Below are positions 1 through 10,452 of a stretch of 64,000 bases of DNA, piece by piece. Position numbers and translations under genes: made by a program. Source of the stretch: Bacteroidetes bacterium B1(2017) (GTDB lineage: Bacteria; Bacteroidota; Bacteroidia; UKL13-3). The DNA is taken from NCBI GenBank assembly GCA_002256395.1, contig NKJG01000009.1, positions 47,021 through 111,020 on the forward strand, read 5' to 3'. The notes under the pieces are model-generated. The model was not told where the DNA came from and searched no databases. It saw only the letters and a list, made by a program, of their open reading frames with translations. Within the stretch, counting starts at the first letter, position 1. The number at the start of each line of letters is the position of its first letter.

Positions 1-122
1 TCTTTTTGGTTCGAACCTAAATTAACTAAGGCTCCTAATACCACACTATCTGTACCTACCTTCATAGCGCAGTTTTGGTGGTAAATACGTACCTGTTTAA
101 AATCAAAATAATCTGAAGCCAT
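1..122 (-). CDS. tRNA1(Val) adenine-N6-methyltransferase-like protein, N-terminal part (cut by window edge)
   Basis: The reverse strand reads from an ATG at 122 to the window edge and gives about 40 residues beginning MASDYFDFKQ, followed by CAMKVGTDSVVLGAL. The FDFKQ...CAMKVGTD signature is typical of the YfiC/TrmN6 methyltransferases, which N6-methylate A37 of tRNA1(Val) using S-adenosylmethionine. In that family the GTD(S/G)VxLGA segment leads into the SAM-binding region. The remaining two thirds lie outside the window. It is divergent from the DUF255 gene, with 58 bases between the two start codons. Family assignment rests on the N-terminal motif alone; the catalytic NPPY motif is not visible here. 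Confidence 0.72.
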   Translation of the reverse strand, partial: MASDYFDFKQVRIYHQNCAMKVGTDSVVLGALVNLGSNQK

Positions 123-180
123 TCTTCTTCAAAATAAAACAATGCTGCCTGTATTATTGCTTTATTTGTAAAACAATTTT

Positions 181-2199
181 ATGAGCACACACAAATATAC
201 CAATGAACTTATACATGCAAGCAGTCCTTATCTCTTGCAACATGCCCACAACCCTGTTAATTGGCGTATGTGGAGCGATGATATTTTGCTAGAGGCAAAG
301 CGTGAAGACAAGCTCCTATTGATTAGCATTGGGTATAGCAGTTGCCATTGGTGCCATGTAATGGAGCATGAATGTTTTGAGAAAGAAGATACTGCTGCCA
401 TTATGAATGAGCGATTCATCTGTGTTAAAATAGATAGAGAAGAACGTCCGGATATAGATCAAATTTATATGGATGCAGTGCAATTACTTACAGGTAGAGG
501 AGGTTGGCCATTAAATGTGTTTACCTTACCCGATGGCCGCCCCTTGCATGGTGGAACCTATTTTCCAAAACAGGAGTGGGAGCGTGTCCTAATTAGTTTA
601 AGTAATTTTTATGAAGATAAACGCGAAGAGGCTTATGAGTTTGCTACAAACCTTTCGAACGGAATAAAAAAGCAAGATCAATTTGAATTGGGTCAACCTA
701 GCAATTCTCGGTATCCTGACTTAATGGAGTTATTAGCTAAATGGAAACTTCAATTTGATTTATCGTGGGGTGGATATAATTGGTCGCCAAAGTTCCCATT
801 GCCAAATCAATGGGAATTATTTATGGGAGTGCATTCATTAGGTGAAGACGATATTTTTAAGGAAGCTACCTACAAAACTCTAACTAAAATGTATGAAGGA
901 GGAATCTTTGATCATTTGGCAGGAGGCTTTTCTAGGTATAGCACGGATGCCTTTTGGAAGGTGCCTCATTTTGAAAAAATGTTGTATGATAATGCTCAAT
1001 TGATGAGCACGTATGCCCAAGCATATGCCTATTATAAAGAACCTTTATTTAAAGAGGTGGTAGCTAAAATTCACACCTTCATTCAAGCAGATTTGCAATC
1101 GCCAGAAGGAGGCTTTTATTCTGCTTTAGATGCCGATAGCGAGGGTGTAGAAGGAAAGTATTACGTATGGAGTGCAGATGAATTGGCAGATATTTTAGAG
1201 GATAGAGCCCCTTTATTTTGTGCGTATTATTCTGTTGAACCAAGTGGAAATTGGGAAGGTGAAAATATTTTGTATAGAACACTTTCTGTTTCCAAAATGG
1301 TTGAGCTTTTTAACTTATCTGAATCAAAAATTGAAAGCGAAATTGAGCTTTGTAAAAAGTTATTACTATTAGAAAGAAGCAAGCGCATAGCCCCTGGTTT
1401 AGACGATAAGCTAATCTGCAGTTGGAATGCTTTGATGGTAAAAGGCTATGCCCAAGCCTATACCTATTGTGGCGAAGAAGCCTATAAAATAGCAGCGATT
1501 CATTCGATTGATTATTTGTTGAGTTGGTGTTTAGAGGGTAAACAAGTGTATAGAATACAGAAAGATTCTACCCGAAGTATTTTGGGTTTTGCAGAAGATT
1601 ATGCGTGTTTGATAGAAGCCTTGCTTGCGGTTTTTGAAGCGACGGGTTTAGAAAAATATGCTTTTATAGCCAAGGAATTAATGGAAGAATGTATCCATCA
1701 ATTTTTTGATGAAGCAACAGGACTGTTCTTTTTCTCTAGTGCACAGCAGCAAGTATTAATTACTCGTAAAATAGAAGTGAATGACGATGTAATACCTGCG
1801 TCTAATAGTATTCTGGCTAAATGCTTGTATCGTTTATCGTATTATTTTGAATTGGAGAAATATGAGCACATGAGCCTTCAAATGGTAGATAGAGTATTTC
1901 CAAAAATGCAAAAATTCCCCAATGGATATAGCAATTGGATGCAGTTAATAACTTGGTTTGAGAAAGGTTTTACACAAGTAATAGTAGCAGGTTTAGAAGC
2001 TCAGAATTGGAAGTTGAAACTAAATCAGCCGTATAGATTAAATACTGTTGTTTTGGTAAAACAAGAAGAAAGTAAGTTGCCTTTGTTAAGAGAAAAACCT
2101 GTTTCAGAAACCCAAACTACGGCTTGGATTTGTACCAATAAAACATGTGGACTTCCAATTCAATCTTTAGCTAAATTGGAAGAAGCACTCATAAGATAA
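181..2199 (+). CDS. Thioredoxin-like DUF255 (YyaL/SPATA20 family) protein
   Basis: This 672-residue protein has the full length of the DUF255/YyaL family: an N-terminal thioredoxin-fold domain followed by an (alpha/alpha)6 barrel like those of N-acylglucosamine 2-epimerases and cellobiose epimerases. The conserved N-terminus runs from [21 protein letters not shown], and the thioredoxin-like active site CHWC lies at residues 55-58 inside [21 protein letters not shown], a further family signature, follows. The barrel holds [17 protein letters not shown] and [12 protein letters not shown], also characteristic. No signal peptide is present, so it is predicted to be cytoplasmic. The biochemical role of the family is not settled. 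Its last codons (Ala-Leu-Ile-Arg-stop) form one arm of a perfect inverted repeat shared with the convergent gene. Confidence 0.93.
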   Translation: MSTHKYTNELIHASSPYLLQHAHNPVNWRMWSDDILLEAKREDKLLLISIGYSSCHWCHVMEHECFEKEDTAAIMNERFICVKIDREERPDIDQIYMDAVQLLTGRGGWPLNVFTLPDGRPLHGGTYFPKQEWERVLISLSNFYEDKREEAYEFATNLSNGIKKQDQFELGQPSNSRYPDLMELLAKWKLQFDLSWGGYNWSPKFPLPNQWELFMGVHSLGEDDIFKEATYKTLTKMYEGGIFDHLAGGFSRYSTDAFWKVPHFEKMLYDNAQLMSTYAQAYAYYKEPLFKEVVAKIHTFIQADLQSPEGGFYSALDADSEGVEGKYYVWSADELADILEDRAPLFCAYYSVEPSGNWEGENILYRTLSVSKMVELFNLSESKIESEIELCKKLLLLERSKRIAPGLDDKLICSWNALMVKGYAQAYTYCGEEAYKIAAIHSIDYLLSWCLEGKQVYRIQKDSTRSILGFAEDYACLIEALLAVFEATGLEKYAFIAKELMEECIHQFFDEATGLFFFSSAQQQVLITRKIEVNDDVIPASNSILAKCLYRLSYYFELEKYEHMSLQMVDRVFPKMQKFPNGYSNWMQLITWFEKGFTQVIVAGLEAQNWKLKLNQPYRLNTVVLVKQEESKLPLLREKPVSETQTTAWICTNKTCGLPIQSLAKLEEALIR

Positions 2200-2215
2200 A
2201 ATTATCTTATGAGTG
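2186..2215. terminator. Perfect 14-bp inverted repeat spanning two convergent stop codons
   Basis: Positions 2186-2199 and 2202-2215 are perfect reverse complements separated by AA. The left arm encodes the end of the plus-strand DUF255 gene (stop TAA at 2197-2199) and the right arm encodes the end of the minus-strand adhesin gene (stop at 2202-2204). Both proteins therefore end in Leu-Ile-Arg. It probably acts as a bidirectional transcription stop hairpin. There is no T-run, so strength as an intrinsic terminator is uncertain. Confidence 0.6.
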
Positions 2216-5200
2216 TTACTGTTCCAGAAAGTTCGTACGACTTGCCTTTCTTATCTCGGGCGGTGGCGTAATAGGTAAATATTCCTGGAGGCTCTGGAGA
2301 TCCATTTATTTTACCATCCCACCAAGCACCACCAGGCATTTTGGTTTCAAACACTTTTACACCCCATCTATTAAAGATTTCTACTTCTACGTATTCAAAT
2401 CTATTAGGCGAATAGGTAAATGCAAACACATCGTTTAATCCATCATTATTTGGAGTAAATGCATCTGGAGCAAATAAGGTTTCTATTACGTTTACGCGTA
2501 TGGTTTTAGAAATGGTATCGGTGCAGCCTAAGCTATCCTTAACAGTAAGGAGAACATTGTAAACACCTTCATTTTTATACGTGTAGGTTGGGTTTTCGTC
2601 ATTTGAAAAAGCTCCAATTTCGCCTAAATCCCAATCAAAGAAGTAGCCATTGCTGCTTTTGTTTGTAAATACCACAGGTAATGGAGCAATACCACTTGAA
2701 GGGTCGGCATTAAAGGCAGCTACAACCTTTGGATTGGCCTTTACTACAAGGGTATCACTCATGTAGCAATAGTTATTCCAAGCATTAAGTATATACATTT
2801 GTTGACCTGTTACCGAAGCGGTTGGTTGCATTAATAGCTTATCATTTAATCCCAAAGCTGGCGACCAAAAGAAGCGGGTATAATCTGTTACACTACCGTT
2901 TATTAAAACAAAATCACCAGCGCAATGATTTAAATCTGGGCCTGCAGACACGGTAGGGAAAATGCTTACATCTACAAATACTGAATCGTAGATACTACAA
3001 GCGCCACCATCCGAAATTTTAACAATATAGGTGGTATCCTTAGCTGGAGTAGCAAGAGGATTTGCAATATTTGGGTCGCTTAAATTATAATTATTCATCC
3101 ATTGGTAAGAGGCCCCACCAGTAGCATTTAAGGTAACAAAATAGCCATAGCACATGCTGGTGTCTTTTCCGGCCGATGCATTAATGGTTTTAACATCTAC
3201 AAAAACGGTATCTACTCGTAAGCAAATTCCATTGGTAGAAAGCAAGTAATAATTTATTGGCGCTAATGGTTTCACCCAAGGGTTTGCAATACCTGTATCG
3301 CTTATATTATAAACGGGTAACCAATTGTATTTAACACCACCAGTAGCTTGTAATTGCACACTATCACCCTTACAAATTGATTTAGCATTACCTGCATCAA
3401 TATTAAAATTAGTTACTCTAACCACCACGGTATCCGAAGCCAAACATCCCGAATTATTTACGCTAAGAATATAAGGAGTGGTTACTAATGGTTTTGCATA
3501 AGGCTGTAAACTTGTATCACTTAAAGCACTTACAGGGCTCCAGGTATATGGCCCTATAACAGAGGCATGCAATTGTACACTGTCTCCATTACAAATATCT
3601 TTATCTGGACCCGCAATGGCAGAAGCTTGCTTTACATTTATGTAAACACTATCGTATCTAGAGCATAATAAGTTATAAGAAATAACATAATAGTAAGTTG
3701 GCACAAGAGGTTTCACCCAAGGGTTATAGATTGAACTATCGCTAATATTATAATTAGGTATCCAAATAAAATTAGTAGCACCAGTTGCATTTAGTTGCAC
3801 GCTATCGCCTCGGCAGATAATTTGGTTTGGCCCTGCATCTATTGGTAAAACGGCAACAGATACTTTAACGGTATCTCTAGCCAAGCAGCCTAAATAATTA
3901 GCAGTTAAAATATACGTGATGTTAGAATCAGGAACAGAATATAAATTGGTTCCAATACTATCGCTCAGGTATGTTAAAGGGCTCCATCTTACGGTACCAT
4001 TTGTAATGACATTAAAATGGGCTGTATCATGCAAACAAACATTTTGATCGAGGCCTCCATTTACGGTTGGAGTGGTAACATTTATTCTAACCGTATCTCG
4101 TCTAATACATAATCCATTATTACTTGTAACAATGTAATTGGTATCAACAAGCGGCCATACTCTAACAGTATCATTATTTGTAGGAGCAATTTTATAGTTA
4201 GGAGTCCATGCAAAGGTATTACCTCCATTTTGTACAATTAGGGTTGTGGTATCGCCTTTACAAATGGCGCGGTCTGAACCAATAAAAGGTTGGAAATTAG
4301 TAACATTTACCAACACGGTATCATAATTATAACAGCCACTAACATTTACTCTCACAATATAATTCGTGGTGCTATCTGCTTTGTCCCAAGGACTTTTTAG
4401 GGTATCGGAACTTAAATACGTAGAAGGTGTCCAGAGGTAGGTACCCGTAGAGCCAAATGTTGTTAACTGTACACTATCGCCCTTACAAATGTTTTTATTT
4501 GCACCAGCTGTAATGGTTGGTTTACCATTTATATTACTAAGGTTATAAAGAGCAAGTATTGAAGCCGCACTAAGTGTTCTTCCATAAATTCTAACCTCAT
4601 CAAGAGAACCAGCAAAATAGGCTGGTGTATTTACATCATTGCGGCCTATACGTAATGGAGTTGTGCTGTTAATTGTAAACGGAACTGGTCCTGTTGCAAA
4701 GCCCAAGAGCGCTCCATTTCTGTAGTAGTATAGAGTATCATTACTTACACTAATGGCAAAGAAATACCACGTATTTGTATTTGTTACTCCTCCAATAACG
4801 CCATTAAAGCTATTTCCAGTTGAGGTCATGGCATAGGCACCATTGTTACGTATCATAGCACGGTATTGAGCCGAAGTAGTGGTGTTTGATTTACTTAAAA
4901 TTGGGTTGTATTGTACACCTGCATTAAAGTTCCAGCTAGTAACTCTAGCCCAAAATGTAAAGGTTACATTATTACTTGGCGATTGTAAGCTTGGTGAATT
5001 TGGCACCTCCAAGTAAGAGCTAAATCCGTTAAATAAATAGGCTCTATTTGCAACAGCAAATCTGTCAGTTGTTAAGGCAGCATTGAAGGCGGTTGCGTTA
5101 TTTCCATTTCCACTTTCGTCATTTGCATTTCCAGTAAAAGGGTAACAAGCCACAACTCCTTGGTTCAGACTTAATGGAGTAGCACAAGTTAAACAGCAAT

Positions 5201-7097
5201 TTGTAGAAAGTGTAATTATTGATGTATCTAATGAGATGCATCCGTTTAAGGTTCTAGTTAAATAATAGGTTGTATTTACTGTTGGTTTTACATACGGATT
5301 TGCCACGGCAGTATCACTCAAACCTAGGGCTGGTCGCCATCTATATGTGTCGGCTCCAAGTGCATTAAACCTTCCACTATCACCTGTACAAAGGGTCATG
5401 CCCGAAATTGGCGTACCTCTATAATAAGGAGAACGTGTAATAACAAGGTTAACGGATGTATCTGCAGCTGCGCAATTATTTGTTGAAATAACTTTATAGG
5501 TACCAGGAGTTGAGATAGAAATTTGATTACCATTTGTAGAGGTAATTAATGTGTCGTTTCTATACCACGAGAATGTACCAATACGTTTGTTAGGAACATA
5601 TAAAATACTAGTATCACCTGTACAGTTTAATAAGCTATTATCGGCAGCAATAATAGTAGAATCGGCAAATTGAACTCTTGCCACAAAGCCATCCTCTGTT
5701 CCTGCACTAGTAATGGTATCTGAACCTACAATGGTTTGACCTGTGAAATAGCCCGAAAGGTAAGTTAGTCCTGATGGACTTACGTGAACATTTTGGCCAC
5801 TTGTGTAACCGCCATTTCCAACTTTTTGAACATCAATTAAAACGTTATTTGGCGAATACCTAGCAACAAAAGCACTAGCTGCGCCACTTACGGTTAAGGA
5901 GCTTCCACCAAAATTTGTTGTACCTGTAAAGTCACCTGATACAACAACATTTCCGCTTTTATCAAGGTCTATTCCTAATCCATAATCATTTCCAGTTCCA
6001 CCGAATGTGCGTGCCCATTGAGTAGCTCCATTTAAATTCATGGCAGCCACAACCACGTCATAATTACTATTTGTGCCTGTAAGAGTTTGAGCTGTTCCTC
6101 CTGGGCGGGTAGTAAACAAACTGTTTCCTTGAAAGTGCCCTGCAACATATACTCTATCTGTGTAATCATTTACAACCACATCACAAATAGATTCTCCATT
6201 GGCAGACCCCATTCCATTTCCCCAAAGCCAATTACCATTAATATCAGCTTTTGCTATAAAACCACCCCAACTACCCGTATTATTTAAATTATTTGCACCA
6301 AAGTTTACAAATGAGTTACCACAACATCCAATATTACCAGCTACATATGCATTTCCCGAACTGTCAACTGCAATGTATGAACCTTCATCCAATAAATTCC
6401 CTCCTCCACGATTCGCATAAATCAGGGAACCAGTTGGAGAATATTTTAATAACAGGATATCTCCATTTCCAAAACTTGTAAGTGTTTGAGAAGCTGAACC
6501 AATACTTTGACATGTTGCGGTATTAAAAAACAATCCCGTCATATAAACATTTTGGTCCCTATCTATTGCGAGACCTCCTCCTTCGTCATTTCCAGCTGTA
6601 CTACCTATTAAATTTATCCATTGGATGATTCCAGAGCTATTTGTTTTAAGAATAAAACCATCGTACTGTCCGTAACTTGTTTTTACTGTAGTATTTCCAT
6701 TAGCAGAAATAAAATTTGCCGACCCATTTATACTTGAGCTAGCATACACATTGCCGTTTGAGTCAACTTTAATACCTCCAATGTTATAGTTTCCACCATC
6801 AAAAAGTGGCCCGCCAACCTTAACAACCCATTGGAAAACTTTATTACAGTTATATTTAATGATTGCAACATCTCTATTTCCTGCGCTTGTGAAAGTTTTA
6901 GGTGTTCCAGCGCTATCTATAGTTAAGGTTCCATAATAATTAACTAAGCAATAAATATTGTTTTGAGCATCAGTTGTTGTTACTCTGGTAATATCAGACC
7001 CCGTAGAGCCCTGTTTAATAGCCCAATTAAAACTTTGCCCAATGGAGTTTTGAACAAAGCCTAAAAATAAGGTTGCAAATAGTATAATTCTAAACAT
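2202..7097 (-). CDS. T9SS type B (gliding-motility-associated C-terminal) giant adhesin-like protein with SBBP, LamG, Ig-like and PKD modules
   Basis: Secreted cell-surface protein of about 1631 residues. The chosen start (ATG at 7097) gives a clean signal peptide, MFRIILFATLFLGF..., ending near SIGQ; an ORF extension to 7133 adds only 12 polar residues. Order of modules: SBBP-like beta-propeller repeats at roughly residues 20-480 (for example GGTGNDYGLGIDLDKSGNV), an Ig-like segment, a LamG/concanavalin-like domain at about 650-850 (YPFTGNANDESGNGNNA), then seven or so Ig-like repeats of about 80 residues each with an ICKGDSVQL motif, a PKD domain near 1450-1540 (YFFDWDLGEIG), and the type B sorting domain at about 1545-1631 (FTPNNDGLNDVF, IFNRWGVKVFE). 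The sorting domain directs export through T9SS. The ligand is unknown. It lies next to a second protein of the same class. Confidence 0.9.
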   Translation of the reverse strand: MFRIILFATLFLGFVQNSIGQSFNWAIKQGSTGSDITRVTTTDAQNNIYCLVNYYGTLTIDSAGTPKTFTSAGNRDVAIIKYNCNKVFQWVVKVGGPLFDGGNYNIGGIKVDSNGNVYASSSINGSANFISANGNTTVKTSYGQYDGFILKTNSSGIIQWINLIGSTAGNDEGGGLAIDRDQNVYMTGLFFNTATCQSIGSASQTLTSFGNGDILLLKYSPTGSLIYANRGGGNLLDEGSYIAVDSSGNAYVAGNIGCCGNSFVNFGANNLNNTGSWGGFIAKADINGNWLWGNGMGSANGESICDVVVNDYTDRVYVAGHFQGNSLFTTRPGGTAQTLTGTNSNYDVVVAAMNLNGATQWARTFGGTGNDYGLGIDLDKSGNVVVSGDFTGTTNFGGSSLTVSGAASAFVARYSPNNVLIDVQKVGNGGYTSGQNVHVSPSGLTYLSGYFTGQTIVGSDTITSAGTEDGFVARVQFADSTIIAADNSLLNCTGDTSILYVPNKRIGTFSWYRNDTLITSTNGNQISISTPGTYKVISTNNCAAADTSVNLVITRSPYYRGTPISGMTLCTGDSGRFNALGADTYRWRPALGLSDTAVANPYVKPTVNTTYYLTRTLNGCISLDTSIITLSTNCCLTCATPLSLNQGVVACYPFTGNANDESGNGNNATAFNAALTTDRFAVANRAYLFNGFSSYLEVPNSPSLQSPSNNVTFTFWARVTSWNFNAGVQYNPILSKSNTTTSAQYRAMIRNNGAYAMTSTGNSFNGVIGGVTNTNTWYFFAISVSNDTLYYYRNGALLGFATGPVPFTINSTTPLRIGRNDVNTPAYFAGSLDEVRIYGRTLSAASILALYNLSNINGKPTITAGANKNICKGDSVQLTTFGSTGTYLWTPSTYLSSDTLKSPWDKADSTTNYIVRVNVSGCYNYDTVLVNVTNFQPFIGSDRAICKGDTTTLIVQNGGNTFAWTPNYKIAPTNNDTVRVWPLVDTNYIVTSNNGLCIRRDTVRINVTTPTVNGGLDQNVCLHDTAHFNVITNGTVRWSPLTYLSDSIGTNLYSVPDSNITYILTANYLGCLARDTVKVSVAVLPIDAGPNQIICRGDSVQLNATGATNFIWIPNYNISDSSIYNPWVKPLVPTYYYVISYNLLCSRYDSVYINVKQASAIAGPDKDICNGDSVQLHASVIGPYTWSPVSALSDTSLQPYAKPLVTTPYILSVNNSGCLASDTVVVRVTNFNIDAGNAKSICKGDSVQLQATGGVKYNWLPVYNISDTGIANPWVKPLAPINYYLLSTNGICLRVDTVFVDVKTINASAGKDTSMCYGYFVTLNATGGASYQWMNNYNLSDPNIANPLATPAKDTTYIVKISDGGACSIYDSVFVDVSIFPTVSAGPDLNHCAGDFVLINGSVTDYTRFFWSPALGLNDKLLMQPTASVTGQQMYILNAWNNYCYMSDTLVVKANPKVVAAFNADPSSGIAPLPVVFTNKSSNGYFFDWDLGEIGAFSNDENPTYTYKNEGVYNVLLTVKDSLGCTDTISKTIRVNVIETLFAPDAFTPNNDGLNDVFAFTYSPNRFEYVEVEIFNRWGVKVFETKMPGGAWWDGKINGSPEPPGIFTYYATARDKKGKSYELSGTVTLIR

Positions 7098-7298
7098 AGA
7101 CAGGTTTTTTTTCAAATTGTAAATCTTACACAATCAAAATCTTGAGTCATTGTGCTGCAAAATACAATGAGTGCAACATCAAATTTAGGAAACTATTGCG
7201 CAAATACAAAAACAGACCAAAAACTTACCACTTTTCGATTAATTTTAGGCAAAAAGACCCATTCAACATTAAAATGAATTAAAAACCGAGATGGAAAT

Positions 7299-10200
7299 TT
7301 ATTTTAAAAGGGTAACCGTACCATGTAAATCATAATATTTACCGGTAATTGCTTTTCCGCGAACAATATAAAAATACACGCCACCTGGGCAGGGTTTACC
7401 TTCAAAGGTTCCATCCCACCAACTTCCTTCTGGCATTTTGGTATAATATAGGTGTTGTCCCCAACGATTATAAATATCGTATTCTAAATACTCAAAGGCA
7501 CCTGGGTTGTATACAACAACAAACGAATCGTTTATGGCATCGTTGTCGGGTGTAAACACATTTGGTACATGAAGGTAGGGCTCGAGGGTAAGGATAATTT
7601 TAAGGCTAATAGAGTCTTTACAACCTAGACTATCTTTTGCCAAAAGCCAAACAGTATACGTTCCTGTGTTTTTATACAGATACGAAGGATCCTTTACAAT
7701 TGATTGTGCCCCTTTATCATCAAAATCCCAATTGTAAAAATAGGCATTGCTAGAGGAGTTATTAAATTGAATGGTAGCTGGTGCTATTGCAACACTTGGG
7801 TCGGCCGAAAAAAGAGCAATTACTTTTGAGTTCACTTTTACCTCAACTGTATCCGAATTCCAACATCTGCCGTTTTGAGCTATTAATACAAAAGACGTGT
7901 TTACATTTGTTCTGGCTTCTGGAAATAAAGATTTAGCATCGCTTAATCCAAGTGCGGGTGTCCATAGGAACGAAGTTTGGTTTGAGACTAATCCATCTAG
8001 TGTGGTAACTCCATCGAAACAAATTTTCTTATCTAATCCGGCCGAAACGCTAGGTAAGGGTTTAACGGTAAATGCCACCTGATCGCTTGCCTTACAATTT
8101 CCTTTTTTTACATTTAGTGTATAGGTAATATCTGATTTTGGAGCAGCAAGTGGGTTTATTATATCATCAAAATTTAAATCGGAGGCAGGTGTCCATTTAT
8201 AAGTAACACCTGAGCTTCCACTAGCAAATAATTGAACACTTTCGCCAAAGCAAATTGTGGTATCTATTCCAGCGTCGACATTTATGTTTGTTAACGTGAG
8301 TTTCACAGAGTCTTTATATGAACAAACCAAATCAGAGGCTGTTAAGAAATAGCTTATGTCTGTTGTGGGAATAACGTATGGGTTTAATGTTGTGCTGTTA
8401 AACAGGTTTGTATTTGGCGTCCATTGAAATGAGGAAGCACTGGTTGTTCCTTTCAGGTAAATAGTATCTCCAAGGCAAAAAGTAGTATCCTTGTTTGTAA
8501 TATCTACATCTAATTTATTTATTCTTACTTCTACCGTATCTGAGTTCCAACATTTCCCATTTTGTGCCATCAAAATGTAGGTTGAATTAATATTGGTTCT
8601 AACAGTAGGGGTTAATATTTTCGTATCATTCAGGCCAGTAGCAGGTGTCCAATCAAAGGATGTTTGATTTGAAATTACTCCATTCAAAATGGTCATCCCA
8701 TCAAAGCAAATTTGCTTGTCGAGACCTGCAGAAACACTTGGCAAAGGCTTAACTTTAAATGCAACTTGATCACTTGCTTTACAACTGCCTTTTTGTACGG
8801 TAAGTGTATAAGTGGTATCTGTTTTAGGTGATGCGATTGGATTACTAATTGTATCAAAATTAAGATCTATTGATGGGGTCCATTTAAAATTTACACCTGG
8901 GCTTGAGGTAGAAACTAATTGGACACTTTCACCTAGGCATATTGTTGTGTCAATTCCAGCATTTACTGAAATGTTGGTTAATGTAAATTTAACGGAATCA
9001 ACAACCGTACACAAAACATCCGAAGCGGTTAAATAATAAGTAATATCATTTGTAGGTATTGCGTATGGAGTTAAACTTGAGCTATTATATATTGTGGTAT
9101 TAGGGCTCCACGTATAAGTTGAACCATTGGTTGTCCCATCTAAATATAGAGTATCACCCAAACAAAAAACAGTATCCTTATTTGTAATATTAACGTTTAT
9201 CGGGTTTACAAAAACGGTAACTGTATCCCGCACTACACAGGAACCATTTGTAACCGTTAATATATATGTGGTTGTAGTATCTGGGTTAACGGTAGGTGTT
9301 GCACTTAAATTATTAACTATGTTTTTAATGGGTAACCAAGAGAAACTGCCGCCACTTCCTGAACCATTGAGTAATATTGATTGACGTTTACAAATATTTT
9401 TATCCGAACCTGCATTTGCGGACACTAATACCCTAGTAATTCTAAAAGTGTCTCTTGCTGCGCATGAGCCATTGGAGGCGGTTAAAATATAATTTGTATC
9501 AACGCTTGGTTTAAAGTAGGGGTTTAAGATGTTTGGATTACTAATTTTATAGTTTGGTGTCCAAAGAAAGGTGCTGGCATTAGAAACTATAGGGTTTACT
9601 TGTATAGAATCGCCTGGGCAAATTACCCTATCAGCTATTGGGGTTATGGCTGGTAAAGTGGTAATGTTATTATATAGGGCCAAAACCTCCGCAGCACTAA
9701 TTGCTCTATTATAAAAACGCACGTCATCTAATCCACCTGTATAATAGAACTGTCTAGGAGCACCGCAACCTCCACCGCCACCATCGTTTTTAGCACCATA
9801 ACAAGCTGGGAAATTATATCCTGAACCATCGGCATAGGTGTTGGATGTTAAAATAAGGGAGCCATTTGCATATAGTTTGGACTGTGAAGCTGTCATTACA
9901 AAAACTAAATGGGTCCAAACATTATTTATACTACTCGCAAATGTATAGGCATCTGAAGCGTTTGCTAATCCATTTAAAGAAGAGCCTTTATTGGCACCTA
10001 AAGAAATCTTAGAGCCGTTAATTACTAAGAAAATATCATTTCCACAAGCACTATTGCCTTCCCAAAAAAAGAAGCAATTGGAAGAATTTGTGCCAGGTTT
10101 GATCCAAATACTAAAACTAAATGTAGTAAGAGTTGAAGGAATTAATTTTGGTATATCAATATAACTTGACATACCATCGAATTGATAAGCGGAATTTGGA

Positions 10201-10418
10201 ACTGAATTTCTGTCGGCAATTAGTGTAGCCCCAGAAACAACTCCGTTGTATCCATTACCAGTAACGTCATTCGCATTTCCGTTAAATGGATGGCACCAAA
10301 TTAATCCAGAATTAATAGAATTTGAACTTGTACAGGTGAAGCAATTTCCTTGTGAATTTGCGTTTAAATAAAAAAGGCAACAACTCAAAAGGAAAAGGAG
10401 GCGTTTAAATTTGTTCAT
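7299..10418 (-). CDS. T9SS type B adhesin-like protein with LamG, duplicated Ig-like block and PKD domain
   Basis: Secreted protein of about 1039 residues. Start ATG at 10418 is preferred over the in-frame ATG at 10430 because it begins the signal peptide (MNKFKRLLFLLSCCLFYLNA) and the upstream ATG lies inside a TACATTTG promoter element. After a Cys-containing linker there is a LamG-like domain (about 30-250; FNGNANDVTGNGYNG), Ig-like repeats (about 255-865) with CLGDTIYL or ICFGESVQL motifs, a PKD domain (AYFYNWDFDDKG) and the type B C-terminal sorting domain (FTPDNDAINDSF, IYNRWGQHLYY). Inside the Ig region a block of about 230 residues is duplicated in tandem. The role is probably adhesion or extracellular matrix binding, inferred from the domains only. 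Confidence 0.9.
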   Translation of the reverse strand: MNKFKRLLFLLSCCLFYLNANSQGNCFTCTSSNSINSGLIWCHPFNGNANDVTGNGYNGVVSGATLIADRNSVPNSAYQFDGMSSYIDIPKLIPSTLTTFSFSIWIKPGTNSSNCFFFWEGNSACGNDIFLVINGSKISLGANKGSSLNGLANASDAYTFASSINNVWTHLVFVMTASQSKLYANGSLILTSNTYADGSGYNFPACYGAKNDGGGGGCGAPRQFYYTGGLDDVRFYNRAISAAEVLALYNNITTLPAITPIADRVICPGDSIQVNPIVSNASTFLWTPNYKISNPNILNPYFKPSVDTNYILTASNGSCAARDTFRITRVLVSANAGSDKNICKRQSILLNGSGSGGSFSWLPIKNIVNNLSATPTVNPDTTTTYILTVTNGSCVVRDTVTVFVNPINVNITNKDTVFCLGDTLYLDGTTNGSTYTWSPNTTIYNSSSLTPYAIPTNDITYYLTASDVLCTVVDSVKFTLTNISVNAGIDTTICLGESVQLVSTSSPGVNFKWTPSIDLNFDTISNPIASPKTDTTYTLTVQKGSCKASDQVAFKVKPLPSVSAGLDKQICFDGMTILNGVISNQTSFDWTPATGLNDTKILTPTVRTNINSTYILMAQNGKCWNSDTVEVRINKLDVDITNKDTTFCLGDTIYLKGTTSASSFQWTPNTNLFNSTTLNPYVIPTTDISYFLTASDLVCSYKDSVKLTLTNINVDAGIDTTICFGESVQLFASGSSGVTYKWTPASDLNFDDIINPLAAPKSDITYTLNVKKGNCKASDQVAFTVKPLPSVSAGLDKKICFDGVTTLDGLVSNQTSFLWTPALGLSDAKSLFPEARTNVNTSFVLIAQNGRCWNSDTVEVKVNSKVIALFSADPSVAIAPATIQFNNSSSNAYFYNWDFDDKGAQSIVKDPSYLYKNTGTYTVWLLAKDSLGCKDSISLKIILTLEPYLHVPNVFTPDNDAINDSFVVVYNPGAFEYLEYDIYNRWGQHLYYTKMPEGSWWDGTFEGKPCPGGVYFYIVRGKAITGKYYDLHGTVTLLK
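7829..9210 (-). repeat. Tandem duplication of a ~690-bp three-Ig-domain block inside the adhesin gene
   Basis: Two consecutive blocks, roughly 8520-9210 and 7829-8519, encode closely similar three-domain units. Each begins with (V/N)ITNKDT(T/V)FCLGDT, continues through NAGIDTTIC(L/F)GESVQL or its near copy and KPLPSVSAGLDK(Q/K)ICFDG, and ends with GRCWNSDTVEV or its near copy. The block boundaries were estimated by eye from the protein repeats. Such duplications change adhesin length. Confidence 0.75.
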
Positions 10419-10427
10419 ATGGGTGAA

Positions 10428-10435
10428 CAAATGTA
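10428..10435 (-). promoter_or_regulatory. Bacteroidota -7 promoter element (TACATTTG) of the adhesin gene
   Basis: On the minus strand the sequence TACATTTG matches the TAnnTTTG consensus exactly. Its last base lies 10 bases before the ATG at 10418, implying a very short leader. No convincing -33 TTTG was found at the usual distance. Confidence 0.4.
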
Positions 10436-10452
10436 AAAAAAAATCTTACAAA

